From an uncultured Prevotella sp. (GTDB taxonomy: Bacteria; Bacteroidota; Bacteroidia; Bacteroidales; Bacteroidaceae), in NCBI GenBank assembly GCA_934120735.1, contig CAKOVA010000001.1:60940-124939 (forward strand): DNA of 64,000 nt. Reading direction: 5' to 3'. The position numbers and the translations under genes were made by a program. This document shows positions 17,414 to 25,609 of the stretch, piece by piece (position 1 is the first letter of the stretch; every line of letters begins with the position of its first letter). The notes beneath the pieces were generated by a model. That model worked only from the letters and a program-made list of their open reading frames with translations. It was not told where the DNA came from and ran no database searches.

Positions 17414-18262
17414 TTATAATGTGTGGTATTTAAGCAGTCCCTCCATGGGGGCTTTGCTGATGGTTCCTATCTTCACGCCCAATGCCTGTGCGGCTTCGGT
17501 TAGTTCCGATTGATAGACAAGTGCGATGGTGCCAATGCAATTCATGGGATACTGTTGGTAATCGTATTGCATGACGTTGCGGCGGATAAAATCAGAGAAA
17601 GCGTTTACCAGCAGTGCGTGCACGGCTTTGTGTGTTTTATGCTGCTCCAAGAATACGTTAAGACTGGCTAAATAACGACTTGGAAATGGTTTGCGGTAAA
17701 CATTTTCAATAATGTCGGCCATGTTGGTGTTGAACTGTGCGAAAAATTCTTCTTTGAGTTGATCGTCCAACTGGTTTTTTAAGAGGTCGCTCACCAATCG
17801 CTTACCTAAGTTGGCGCCACTCCCTTCGTCGCCAAGGATAAAGCCAAGGGCAGGCACTTGCCACGCTATTTGCTTGCCGTCGTAGAAACATGAGTTCGAC
17901 CCTGTGCCCAGGATGCAGGCAATGCCAGGCTCTTTTCCGCACAAAGCGCGTGCCGCAGCCAAGAGATCTGAGTTTACTTCAACCTTTTCGTCTACCGTGA
18001 GCACCTGTCGTAGGGCTTTTTCAACTACTGAAACCTTTTCGGGTATGCAGCCAGCTCCATAAAAGAAGATGTTGGAAAAATGTTTGGTGGGCAGGTGAGG
18101 CAGAAGGTTTTCTGTGATTTCTGCAATTATTTCGTCGGTCGATTGAAAGACAGGATTCATCCCTTTTGTGGTGATGACCTTTCCCAATTGATTGTCTTCA
18201 ATGACCGCCCAATCTGTTTTTGTTGAGCCACTGTCGGCTATCAAATATATGTTTTGTTTCAT
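17414..18262 (-). CDS. murK: BadF/BadG-type sugar kinase, probable MurNAc kinase (MurK-like)
   Basis: 282 residues, ASKHA fold. Phosphate-1 loop ADSGSTKTDW with Asp10, then FFYGAGC, the substrate/catalytic region VNSDLLAAARAL, phosphate-2 loop CILGTGSNSCFYDG and GFILGDEGSGANLG. Members of this family phosphorylate N-acetylglucosamine or N-acetylmuramic acid. Because it lies directly upstream of murQ (17 bases) and downstream of the DUF5009 gene (14 bases), MurNAc is the likely substrate: it would supply MurNAc-6-P in the absence of a phosphotransferase system. The distinction from a GlcNAc kinase is made on context only. A degenerate paralogue is at 31315. Confidence 0.85.
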   Translation of the reverse strand: MKQNIYLIADSGSTKTDWAVIEDNQLGKVITTKGMNPVFQSTDEIIAEITENLLPHLPTKHFSNIFFYGAGCIPEKVSVVEKALRQVLTVDEKVEVNSDLLAAARALCGKEPGIACILGTGSNSCFYDGKQIAWQVPALGFILGDEGSGANLGKRLVSDLLKNQLDDQLKEEFFAQFNTNMADIIENVYRKPFPSRYLASLNVFLEQHKTHKAVHALLVNAFSDFIRRNVMQYDYQQYPMNCIGTIALVYQSELTEAAQALGVKIGTISKAPMEGLLKYHTL

Positions 18263-18276
18263 GTCGTGCAGTAATT

Positions 18277-19488
18277 TTATAATTTAATGAATATACGTTT
18301 CTTGTAGAGAATGTAGCCAAGACTCCAAAGTATCGTGATGATGAGCAGGGCATGCGCCAGTGACCCAAAGTTTTGTCCCAGCAAAGGTGAAAAAACATCA
18401 CGGTAAAGAAAACCTGTGATTGAGGTTGGCTCATCGCCAAATGGGAACTGGAACGAGCCAAACAAGATGGCAATGACACCACTCATCACATATAAGAAAA
18501 GTGGATTCATGCCAAATACTTCAAAAAAGCGGCACCAACGCTTATATCCTTTCACGTCGATGAGCCATATTAACAGAGCTAAAAGCGTTGAGGCCAATCC
18601 ACAACTTGTCAGTACAAAGGTGGGCGACCATATCTTTTTGTTGAGCGGACAACCATAGGCAAGCAACAAACCGCTGAAGGTGAGGATGGTTCCAGCAATG
18701 AATAGCGGCATGATGTTGTGTAAAATAAGGCCTGTCTTGTGGTCGTTCTGCGTGGTGGCAGTGACGGTTTTTTGTTTACTGAAAGCCAGTTTTCCAATTA
18801 AAAAGCCAATGAGGGTGTGGGCAATGGCTGGAAAGGTGCTTAACAATCCTTCGGGATCGATGCCATTGTCGTGGTACATGTGCGCATCGGTAAGAACGGC
18901 TCGGTCGACAATGGACAGGATATTTGTTTCATCGTACGCAAAACCGTTGCCGCAAAACAATAAGATGGTATAGCCTATCAACAAGGTGATGACGATGCTG
19001 AGCAAGTAACGATGCCGCACGGTGATGGCCAATAGGGCCGTGATGCCATAACAAATGGATAACCGTGCCAACACGCCTGACAACCGAATGGTGTCGAACG
19101 ACCATACGGTATGCCATATCTGTTGACCTAAAGTGGCGTCTTCTAAGGGGAAAGCCCAGCGATGACAGAACCTTGAAAACCAGCCAACGAATATGCCTAC
19201 GAGGTAGAGTAGCAGCGTGCGGCGTATAATTTTGTAAACCGTTTGACGGTTGCACGCAAACTGATACTTCTGCATGGAAATAAAAATACACATTCCCATG
19301 ACAAACATAAAGAAAGGAAACACCAAGTCAGTGGGTGTCATTCCGTTCCATTCAGCGTGCTCGAGGGGGGCAAAGATGTGTGCCCAGCTGCCAGGATTGT
19401 TCACGAGTATCATGCCAGCGATGGTGATGCCTCGAAGAATGTCGATGGCTAAGATGCGTTTACTCTGTGGCTTTTGTGTAACATTCAT
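18277..19488 (-). CDS. DUF5009 multi-pass membrane protein, probable MurNAc transporter (MurT-like)
   Basis: 403 residues with about ten hydrophobic helices. The N-terminal RILAIDILRGITIAGMILVN, and NGMTPTDLVFPFFMFVMG, are typical of the DUF5009/COG4299 family, which is also annotated as heparan-alpha-glucosaminide N-acetyltransferase-like. In Tannerella forsythia a protein of this family encoded directly before murK and murQ was reported as the inner-membrane MurNAc transporter MurT; the order here is the same. An acyltransferase role cannot be excluded. Spacing is 14 bases from namZ and 14 to the kinase. Confidence 0.75.
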   Translation of the reverse strand: MNVTQKPQSKRILAIDILRGITIAGMILVNNPGSWAHIFAPLEHAEWNGMTPTDLVFPFFMFVMGMCIFISMQKYQFACNRQTVYKIIRRTLLLYLVGIFVGWFSRFCHRWAFPLEDATLGQQIWHTVWSFDTIRLSGVLARLSICYGITALLAITVRHRYLLSIVITLLIGYTILLFCGNGFAYDETNILSIVDRAVLTDAHMYHDNGIDPEGLLSTFPAIAHTLIGFLIGKLAFSKQKTVTATTQNDHKTGLILHNIMPLFIAGTILTFSGLLLAYGCPLNKKIWSPTFVLTSCGLASTLLALLIWLIDVKGYKRWCRFFEVFGMNPLFLYVMSGVIAILFGSFQFPFGDEPTSITGFLYRDVFSPLLGQNFGSLAHALLIITILWSLGYILYKKRIFIKL

Positions 19489-19502
19489 AGCGCAATATAA
19501 TT

Positions 19503-20759
19503 TTAACGATATAGATAATATTTCTTAGACAGTTGCTTAAAAGCCTTCACGTCTTTGTTCCAATAAGGTGCAATATCCTCCCAGCGGTTGCGTTTCATGA
19601 AGCGTTCGCGTATTTGTTTAGAGCCACAAACCTTGTCGAACATGGAGAATCGTTTCTGGTTGGCATGCTCCATCACCGAGTGTTCGGGATACAAACGAGC
19701 TATTTCTTGCATAAATACAAATTGAATGGGGGTGAGTTGAACCGTCTTATAGTTTGTGATATGTATCTGAACGCCTTGCAGTTGCTCGCCTTTCCCCACG
19801 CTATAAAATGGACTAAGATGAATGGGACGGAAGGTAACGCAAGGTAATCGATGGGCATTCATGGCCTTGGCAAGTTCTTCGGCCTTAATCCAAGGAGCAG
19901 CAAACAGTTGGAAGGGTAGGGTATATCCAACGCCAATAGACAGATAACCAAACTCACCAACAATGCCAGTAGTAGGATAATACCAGGCGGTAATGGCTTG
20001 CGGAATGTGTGGAGACGATGCAATCCACGGCAAGTTGGTGTCTTCGTACGTCATTTTTCGTTTCCAACGTTTCATTTTGATGACCGTTAGTTTGCATTGA
20101 ACGCCATGCTTCAACATACGTTCGCCATTAAGCATCTGCGCTAATTCACCACAAGTAAGTCCGTAGATGTAGGGAATGCGGAACTGACTGACAAACGACA
20201 TGCAATCATCTTCCACCACATTGCCTTCGACGTGCAATCCACCAAGTGGGTTAGGGCGATCCAGTACGATGAATTCGATGCCATTTTCGGCAGCCGCTTC
20301 CATGGCCAACCCCATGGTACTGATAAAGGTAAACGAGCGTGCGCCAATGTCTTGAATGTCGTACACCAAAGCGTCGATGCCACGAAGCATCTCTTTGGTG
20401 GGCTTTCGTGTCTTGCCATAGAGGGAGAAGATGGGCAAACCTGTTTTCTCATCTTTTTGGTCTTGCACCTTGGCACCAGCATAGATGTCGCCTCGAACGC
20501 CATGTTCAGGTCCGTAGAGCGCAACCAGTTTGACACCAGGAGCATTGTGCAAGATGTCGATGGTTGACTTCAAATAGCGGTTAACACCCGTAGGATTGGT
20601 GATAAGACCAATGCGCTTGCCTTGCAACTGCTTGAAATTTTGACGTTCTAACACGTCAATACCAGTTAATACTTGTTTGTTTCTTGCCGGTAAAGCGGGG
20701 GCAATGAAACAAAGCATGAAGGCAAGTAAAAATAGTTTTTTGAAAGAATTATTTAACAT
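19503..20759 (-). CDS. namZ: Exo-beta-N-acetylmuramidase NamZ-type (DUF1343), copy 1
   Basis: 418 residues from the ATG at 20759. A signal peptide (residues about 1-25, ending APALPA) precedes the catalytic domain. Family marks are YGPEHGVRGD, VYDIQDIGARSFTF, VLDRPNPLGG, and the late GVGYTLPFQLFAAPW. NamZ (GH171) removes single MurNAc residues from the non-reducing end of wall fragments. In-frame ATGs at 20768, 20780 and 20792 exist but lie inside the upstream gene; the start at 20759 overlaps its stop (11 bases), a typical coupled arrangement. It precedes the DUF5009 gene by 14 bases. It is only distantly like the second copy at 29769. Confidence 0.9.
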   Translation of the reverse strand: MLNNSFKKLFLLAFMLCFIAPALPARNKQVLTGIDVLERQNFKQLQGKRIGLITNPTGVNRYLKSTIDILHNAPGVKLVALYGPEHGVRGDIYAGAKVQDQKDEKTGLPIFSLYGKTRKPTKEMLRGIDALVYDIQDIGARSFTFISTMGLAMEAAAENGIEFIVLDRPNPLGGLHVEGNVVEDDCMSFVSQFRIPYIYGLTCGELAQMLNGERMLKHGVQCKLTVIKMKRWKRKMTYEDTNLPWIASSPHIPQAITAWYYPTTGIVGEFGYLSIGVGYTLPFQLFAAPWIKAEELAKAMNAHRLPCVTFRPIHLSPFYSVGKGEQLQGVQIHITNYKTVQLTPIQFVFMQEIARLYPEHSVMEHANQKRFSMFDKVCGSKQIRERFMKRNRWEDIAPYWNKDVKAFKQLSKKYYLYR

Positions 20760-22086
20760 TTTCAGCATCTTTACGTCCATAATGAGGGTCAACTTTGATA
20801 ATTAATGTAACCATGACGGTTGCCAAACAGCAGGCAATGACCAACCAGAAGAAGTGTTCGTACCCCAACCACTCTTGCAGATAACCGGCAAACATGCCTG
20901 GAATCATCATGCTCAATGCCATGAATGCCGTGCAAATGGCATAGTGGGCGGTTTTAAATTCGCCTTCAGAGAAATACATCATGTACAACATGTAGGCAGT
21001 AAACCCAAATCCGTAACCAAACTGTTCGACGGCCACACAAGCACTGATGATAATGATGTTGTGAGGAAGGAACATACTAAGGTATACAAAGGTAAAGCAG
21101 GGGAGGGTCATGCAGGCAGCCATGGGCCACAACGACTTCTTGAGTCCCCAGTTGGAAGCCGCAATACCACCGATGATGCCCCCAATGGTCAGTGCAATAA
21201 CACCAATGGTTCCATAGACCAACCCCACCTCTTGGGTGCTCATGGCCAATCCTCCGTCTGCCCCAGAGTCAACAAGAAACGGCACGGCCATTTTGAGTAA
21301 GAAGGCTTCGGGCAAGCGATACAGCAACATGAAAGCAATAGCTATCCACAGTCCTGGCTTCTTGAAATAGGTTGCAAAGGTACGTCCGAACTCTGAAACG
21401 ATGTCTTTAGCATGCACACCTGTGGCACCTACTTTTCCTTTGTCCTGTTGGGGATAAGGAATAAAGAAGGTGTGATAAATGGTAATGATGGTGAACATAC
21501 CGCCTGTTATGCCCAAGGTAATCATCCACGACAACGGAATATTGCCTGTGTGTAGCTCTAAATATCCTGCCACGAACACCAAAACGCCTTGTCCGAAGAT
21601 AGAGGCAAAACGATAAAATGTACTCCTGATGCCGACGAAGAACGATTGCTGTGAAGGGTTGAGTGCCAACATATAGAATCCGTCAGCAGCGATGTCGTGG
21701 GTAGCAGATGCAAACGCTGTGATGATAAACAGCACTAACGTAAGCGTAAACATGCTCACGGGTGTGCTGTCCGAAGCGATGATGTCGGGTGAAGGATGTG
21801 GAAGGGTAAACGTCAGCAAAACAAAAGCCAAGCTCATGAGGGCTTGCATCATCACAATCCACCAACGTTTGGTGCGCAGAATGTCGACAAACGGGCTCCA
21901 CAGGGGCTTGATGACCCACGGAAGATACAACAAACTGGTAAACATGGCCATGTCGCCATTGGGCACACCCATCTTGGTGAACATGATGACCGATATGTTG
22001 TTAACGATAAAATAGGGGATGCCTTCGGCAAAATAGAGCGTGGGTATCCAGGCCCAAGGACTGATGTTAGATGTTATATGTTTCAT
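20749..22086 (-). CDS. ampG: AmpG-like muropeptide permease (MFS)
   Basis: 445 residues, about 12 hydrophobic helices. The start PWAWIPTLYFAEGIPYFIVNNIS, SLLYLPWVIKPLWSPFVDI and the HDIAADGFYMLAL segment are typical of AmpG/MFS transporters that import anhydromuropeptides or GlcNAc-MurNAc disaccharides over the inner membrane. Neighbours make the assignment stronger: its stop overlaps the namZ start, and kinase and etherase follow. A 186-base gap with a 22-bp tandem array separates it from the gene upstream; no clear -7 box was seen in that gap. Confidence 0.85.
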   Translation of the reverse strand: MKHITSNISPWAWIPTLYFAEGIPYFIVNNISVIMFTKMGVPNGDMAMFTSLLYLPWVIKPLWSPFVDILRTKRWWIVMMQALMSLAFVLLTFTLPHPSPDIIASDSTPVSMFTLTLVLFIITAFASATHDIAADGFYMLALNPSQQSFFVGIRSTFYRFASIFGQGVLVFVAGYLELHTGNIPLSWMITLGITGGMFTIITIYHTFFIPYPQQDKGKVGATGVHAKDIVSEFGRTFATYFKKPGLWIAIAFMLLYRLPEAFLLKMAVPFLVDSGADGGLAMSTQEVGLVYGTIGVIALTIGGIIGGIAASNWGLKKSLWPMAACMTLPCFTFVYLSMFLPHNIIIISACVAVEQFGYGFGFTAYMLYMMYFSEGEFKTAHYAICTAFMALSMMIPGMFAGYLQEWLGYEHFFWLVIACCLATVMVTLIIKVDPHYGRKDAENVK

Positions 22087-22144
22087 TCTTTATTCTCTGT
22101 TTAATGTAGGTTCTATGTGCGTGGTAAAACATTAGGTTTACAAT

Positions 22145-22229
22145 CTCATTGAGTTTGTTCCTTAATCTCATTGAGTTTGAGCCTTAATCTCATTGAGTTT
22201 GCACCTTAATCTCATTGAGTTTGTAACGC
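22145..22229. repeat. Tandem array, 22-bp period (family member C)
   Basis: Units begin at 22145, 22167, 22189 and 22211. Each reads CTCATTGAGTTTG, then three variable bases, then CTTAAT; the only differences are in the variable triplet until the last unit decays. Exactly 22 bp each. The array lies inside the long minus-strand gene run, between the glycosyltransferase gene and ampG, so it would be transcribed if the run is one operon. Confidence 0.9.
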
Positions 22230-22272
22230 ATAGATTCTATCATTCTATAACTACTTGATATTCAGTATAAAA

Positions 22273-23700
22273 TTAGCTGTGCTTATTCTGTTTTTGTTTG
22301 TTGAGAACCATACGAACTTGTAACTCCCAAGTGCGGATTCGATCCTTATAGATGTTGTTGGCGTTTACTTGCTCAATGTTCAAGGCCGCATCTGAATTGC
22401 CGCCCCAACGACGGCACAGATAAAGCACGTCGTAGATACGTCCTATCTGATAGTGGCGCGAAATGTTCAGTCCCATGGCGTAGTCTTCACCATAACTTGT
22501 GTTGGGGAATCCAATTTCTCGTGCAATAGGGGTGTAGAAGGCACGAGGAGCACCGAGCCCATTGATACGCAATGCGTTGTTTCTTCCATTCTCTGGCGTC
22601 CATTCACGGTGGTCAATCACCCCTGGAGGAAGCGTGTTCAGGTCGAAATCGGTCATGCGATAAGAGCCTATCACTATGGCACATTGTTGCTGGTAAAAGG
22701 CGTCTACGATGGTTTGTAGGGTGTGTTCGTCTGAATATAGGTCGTCGCTATCCAACTGAACGGCGAACTTTCCGCAGTTGGCATGATGCAAACCATAGTT
22801 CCAGCAGCCACCAATACCTAAGTCGGTGCGTTGGGGAACGAGGTGAATGACACGCTCATCACCCTTGTGTTGGTCAATGATTTCACTGGTGCCATCATCC
22901 GAATGGTTGTCAATCACAATAAGATTAAACTTGAAGTTGGTTTGTTGACGCAAGACCGACTGTATGGCAGCCTCGATGGTGCCAACTCTATTCTTGACTG
23001 GAATGATGACCGATGCCTCATATTCGAATGGGGTAAGGTTGAAATCTACCTCTTTGAACACAGGTTCGAGATAGCCTCCAACAGCTTTCAGATGCTCGGT
23101 ACACGCCTTTTCCATTTCTTTTTGGCGTTCCTGGTTGCGCGGATCAACGTAATCGAACTGCTTTTCGCCACTCTTTCGGTTGTCCTCTTCAATCTCTGTA
23201 TACAGGTATTCGTTGACGTGTACCAACTGGTGGTGCCTACTCAGACAAAGGCGTAGGGCGTAGAGTGCGGCGTGCTGATAGTGGTCTTTGAGGTTGTGAA
23301 CAGCAGTTTTGAATGCATCGGTATTGAAAAACAACAGCGAACCAAAGTTAAAGTCATCGCGTAAAGACCCTTGTTGATAATCAATAACAGGCGATTTGAT
23401 ACGCTTTTGAGCCTTAATCTGATAATGATCGGCATATAAGAGCGCAGCCTGGGTATCTTCGGCTAATTGTATCAATCGTTGTAATGCTCTGTAGTGAAGG
23501 CTCAAAGGAGTGTCCTTGGTAAGCAAAAGAATATATGGGGCGGTAGCCTCTTTGGCTATTTGCTGCAAAGTATTGGACTGGTACAAGCTCTCTTTGAGCG
23601 CATGAATGTTCACAAGAGTTGTAAAATCTTGAAACGCAGCACACAGTTGCTGGTATTGCTCCTCGTTGATGAAGGGTAAAAAACAATCTATCTTCTTCAT
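22273..23700 (-). CDS. Family 2 glycosyltransferase, two GT-A-like halves
   Basis: 475 residues. The C-terminal half (about 235-460) is a clear GT2 domain: EASVIIPVKNRVGTIEAAIQ, LIVIDNHSDDGTSEI and FAVQLDSDDLYSDEHT with the metal-binding Asp cluster. The N-terminal half looks like a degenerate GT-A fold (YILLLTKDTPLSLHYRALQR, LLYADHYQI). No TM helix is seen, so it is cytoplasmic or peripheral. Product and acceptor are unknown. It lies 28 bases after the phosphoesterase gene and may be co-transcribed with the salvage genes, although sugar transfer is not an obvious salvage step. Confidence 0.85.
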   Translation of the reverse strand: MKKIDCFLPFINEEQYQQLCAAFQDFTTLVNIHALKESLYQSNTLQQIAKEATAPYILLLTKDTPLSLHYRALQRLIQLAEDTQAALLYADHYQIKAQKRIKSPVIDYQQGSLRDDFNFGSLLFFNTDAFKTAVHNLKDHYQHAALYALRLCLSRHHQLVHVNEYLYTEIEEDNRKSGEKQFDYVDPRNQERQKEMEKACTEHLKAVGGYLEPVFKEVDFNLTPFEYEASVIIPVKNRVGTIEAAIQSVLRQQTNFKFNLIVIDNHSDDGTSEIIDQHKGDERVIHLVPQRTDLGIGGCWNYGLHHANCGKFAVQLDSDDLYSDEHTLQTIVDAFYQQQCAIVIGSYRMTDFDLNTLPPGVIDHREWTPENGRNNALRINGLGAPRAFYTPIAREIGFPNTSYGEDYAMGLNISRHYQIGRIYDVLYLCRRWGGNSDAALNIEQVNANNIYKDRIRTWELQVRMVLNKQKQNKHS

Positions 23701-23728
23701 AAGTTTATTTTATTTAATGTGGTGAGTA

Positions 23729-25582
23729 TTATCGATATTGCAGTAAGCATAGTTCTCCACTGGCAGCTGTCACCAACAGTTGTCGGCGCCCAACAGGTAC
23801 TACGGTGTTGATGAGTGAGTTGCCTATCTTGTGTTTCCATCTAATTTCACCAGTCTTCGCCTGTAAACCGAATATCAAACCGTCTTTGGTGCTGCCCAAA
23901 GCCACATCGCCTTGTTCGGCCATCATGGAGGTGGCGTGTTCGTAACCAAATTGTAAATTGGCTCTCCATAGTTGTTTGGGTTGTTCAGAGGTGGCGCTGT
24001 AGCACACCACACTGTCTTGCATGGTTTTGGCATAGATGCGCGTTTGGTCTGCTGATAGGCCAATCGTTTCTCGTACTTTCGACTGATAGGTGCGCCAAAT
24101 GGTTGCACCCGTTGTTAAATCGATGGCCGTGAGGGCTCGTTCGGGATCTACAATGAAGACGCGGTTCTGTGTGGCAACAGGCCAAACGGCTGCTGGCGAG
24201 AAGTGCATCCGAGTGAGATTGCCCGTCCAACGCCAGTTCTCATGACCGTTCTTTTGATTCAGCGAGTAAAGTGTGTTGTCCCATGCACCGAAGATTACTT
24301 GATTGTTGGTAACCAAAGGCTTTGTTTCTACATATCCTTTTACGTTGTTATAGGTCCACACAACTTTTCCGTTCTGGATGTCAATGGCACGGAAAATGTG
24401 GTCACTGCTGCCTATATATGCGATGCCTTGCTGGATGGTAACGGCTCCCAACACAGGCGCTTCGGCCTGAACACGCCATTTTAAACTTCCTTTTTTGGCA
24501 TCAATACCATAGATGTACTGGTCGGCTGATCCAAAAACAACGATCCCATTTTCAACCGCAGGCGTTCCCACAATACGGTTTCCCGACTGGTATGCCCACA
24601 GTTTTTTACCCGTTTTCAAGTTGTATGCCGTTAGTATGCCAGCATCATCGCCCACAAAAACTCTGTTTCCCTCAACGACAGGCGAACAATAGATGGCCGT
24701 ACCCGTTTGTACGCACCATTTTCTTTTCACGTTTGGGTAGGTCTTGTTGACAGAAAAGTCAGGATACTTGTCGGCTTTCTGGTCGTGGTTGAACAGCTGG
24801 TCGGTTAAAGAGTAGGCGCATATAAGCTGTTTCTTTTCTCCTATTCGTTGCTGGTAAACGATGATAGAGTCTGGAGAAACTTCGTAAATGCCATATCCTG
24901 GCAGTGCGTATTTATCGCGTAGATTGGATCGGATGAGTACGCCTGGGATTCCATCGTAAGTGGACTGTTTGTTTCTGTGATAATGGCCACCAACGAAAAG
25001 ACGAATGTTGTAAGGCTTTACAGCATCGGTCAATTCATACCAATTATCTACATCGCCTTCTAAAATAGGGTAGTGGGTGACCAATATCACTGGTTGTTTC
25101 TTGTCCTTGATGGTCGATTGAATCCACGATATATCTTGCGGTTTCACATGACCGAATGCCATACGCATGAAAGGACCTGTGTTGAAACCTAAGAATTGAA
25201 TGCCTTTGTGGAAAAATGAGAAGCGTTCGCCACCGAATATCTTGGCAAACATGGTACATCCTGATTCGCTCCACTTGGTTTCATGATTGCCCATGACTGT
25301 GTAATAGGGATAGCGTAACAGGTCCAAGCACTGCTTTACTTTGTGCAGCGTTGCATTGTCACCCTCCTCGGTGAGGTCGCCTGTAACGAGAACAAAGTCA
25401 AGACTGTCCGTTGCATTAATCTGTGCGATAGATCGAAGTAAGTCTTCGGTTGGATTGGGATTGTTTTGACTGAGATGTATATCTGTCAGTTGGGCAAAAC
25501 GAAAAGTTCCTATTTGCGCTTGTACCTGTACACAGAAGGCAAGTGCTAATAGACTGTATATAAGGGATTGTATTCTTTTCAT
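23729..25582 (-). CDS. Secreted calcineurin-type phosphoesterase fused to PQQ-like beta-propeller
   Basis: 617 residues with signal peptide (about 1-22, ending VQAQ). Residues about 25-270 are a metallophosphoesterase: FAQLTDIHLS, VTGDLTEEGDN, VMGNHETKW, VTHYPI and GGHYHRN provide the complete set of metal-binding Asp/Asn/His motifs. Residues about 290-617 are blades of a PQQ-type propeller, each with patterns such as DAGILTAYNLKTGKKLWAY or VFGSADQYIYGIDAKKG. The propeller is probably a ligand- or wall-binding scaffold, not a dehydrogenase. It is placed between the amidase and glycosyltransferase genes with 27 and 28 base gaps. Substrate unknown; a lipid-linked or teichoic-like phosphodiester is only a guess. 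Confidence 0.88.
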   Translation of the reverse strand: MKRIQSLIYSLLALAFCVQVQAQIGTFRFAQLTDIHLSQNNPNPTEDLLRSIAQINATDSLDFVLVTGDLTEEGDNATLHKVKQCLDLLRYPYYTVMGNHETKWSESGCTMFAKIFGGERFSFFHKGIQFLGFNTGPFMRMAFGHVKPQDISWIQSTIKDKKQPVILVTHYPILEGDVDNWYELTDAVKPYNIRLFVGGHYHRNKQSTYDGIPGVLIRSNLRDKYALPGYGIYEVSPDSIIVYQQRIGEKKQLICAYSLTDQLFNHDQKADKYPDFSVNKTYPNVKRKWCVQTGTAIYCSPVVEGNRVFVGDDAGILTAYNLKTGKKLWAYQSGNRIVGTPAVENGIVVFGSADQYIYGIDAKKGSLKWRVQAEAPVLGAVTIQQGIAYIGSSDHIFRAIDIQNGKVVWTYNNVKGYVETKPLVTNNQVIFGAWDNTLYSLNQKNGHENWRWTGNLTRMHFSPAAVWPVATQNRVFIVDPERALTAIDLTTGATIWRTYQSKVRETIGLSADQTRIYAKTMQDSVVCYSATSEQPKQLWRANLQFGYEHATSMMAEQGDVALGSTKDGLIFGLQAKTGEIRWKHKIGNSLINTVVPVGRRQLLVTAASGELCLLQYR

Positions 25583-25609
25583 GACGATGGATGTAATTAG
25601 TAATGGGAT

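Noticed and set aside
18277-19488. Heparan-alpha-glucosaminide N-acetyltransferase as the main function
   Set aside because: This is the broad family label; location directly before murK and murQ matches the reported MurNAc transporter type, so transport is the better guess, though not proven.
23729-25582. PQQ-dependent dehydrogenase
   Set aside because: Only the propeller-repeat pattern is present; the N-terminal half is a complete phosphoesterase and quinoprotein active-site features were not seen.
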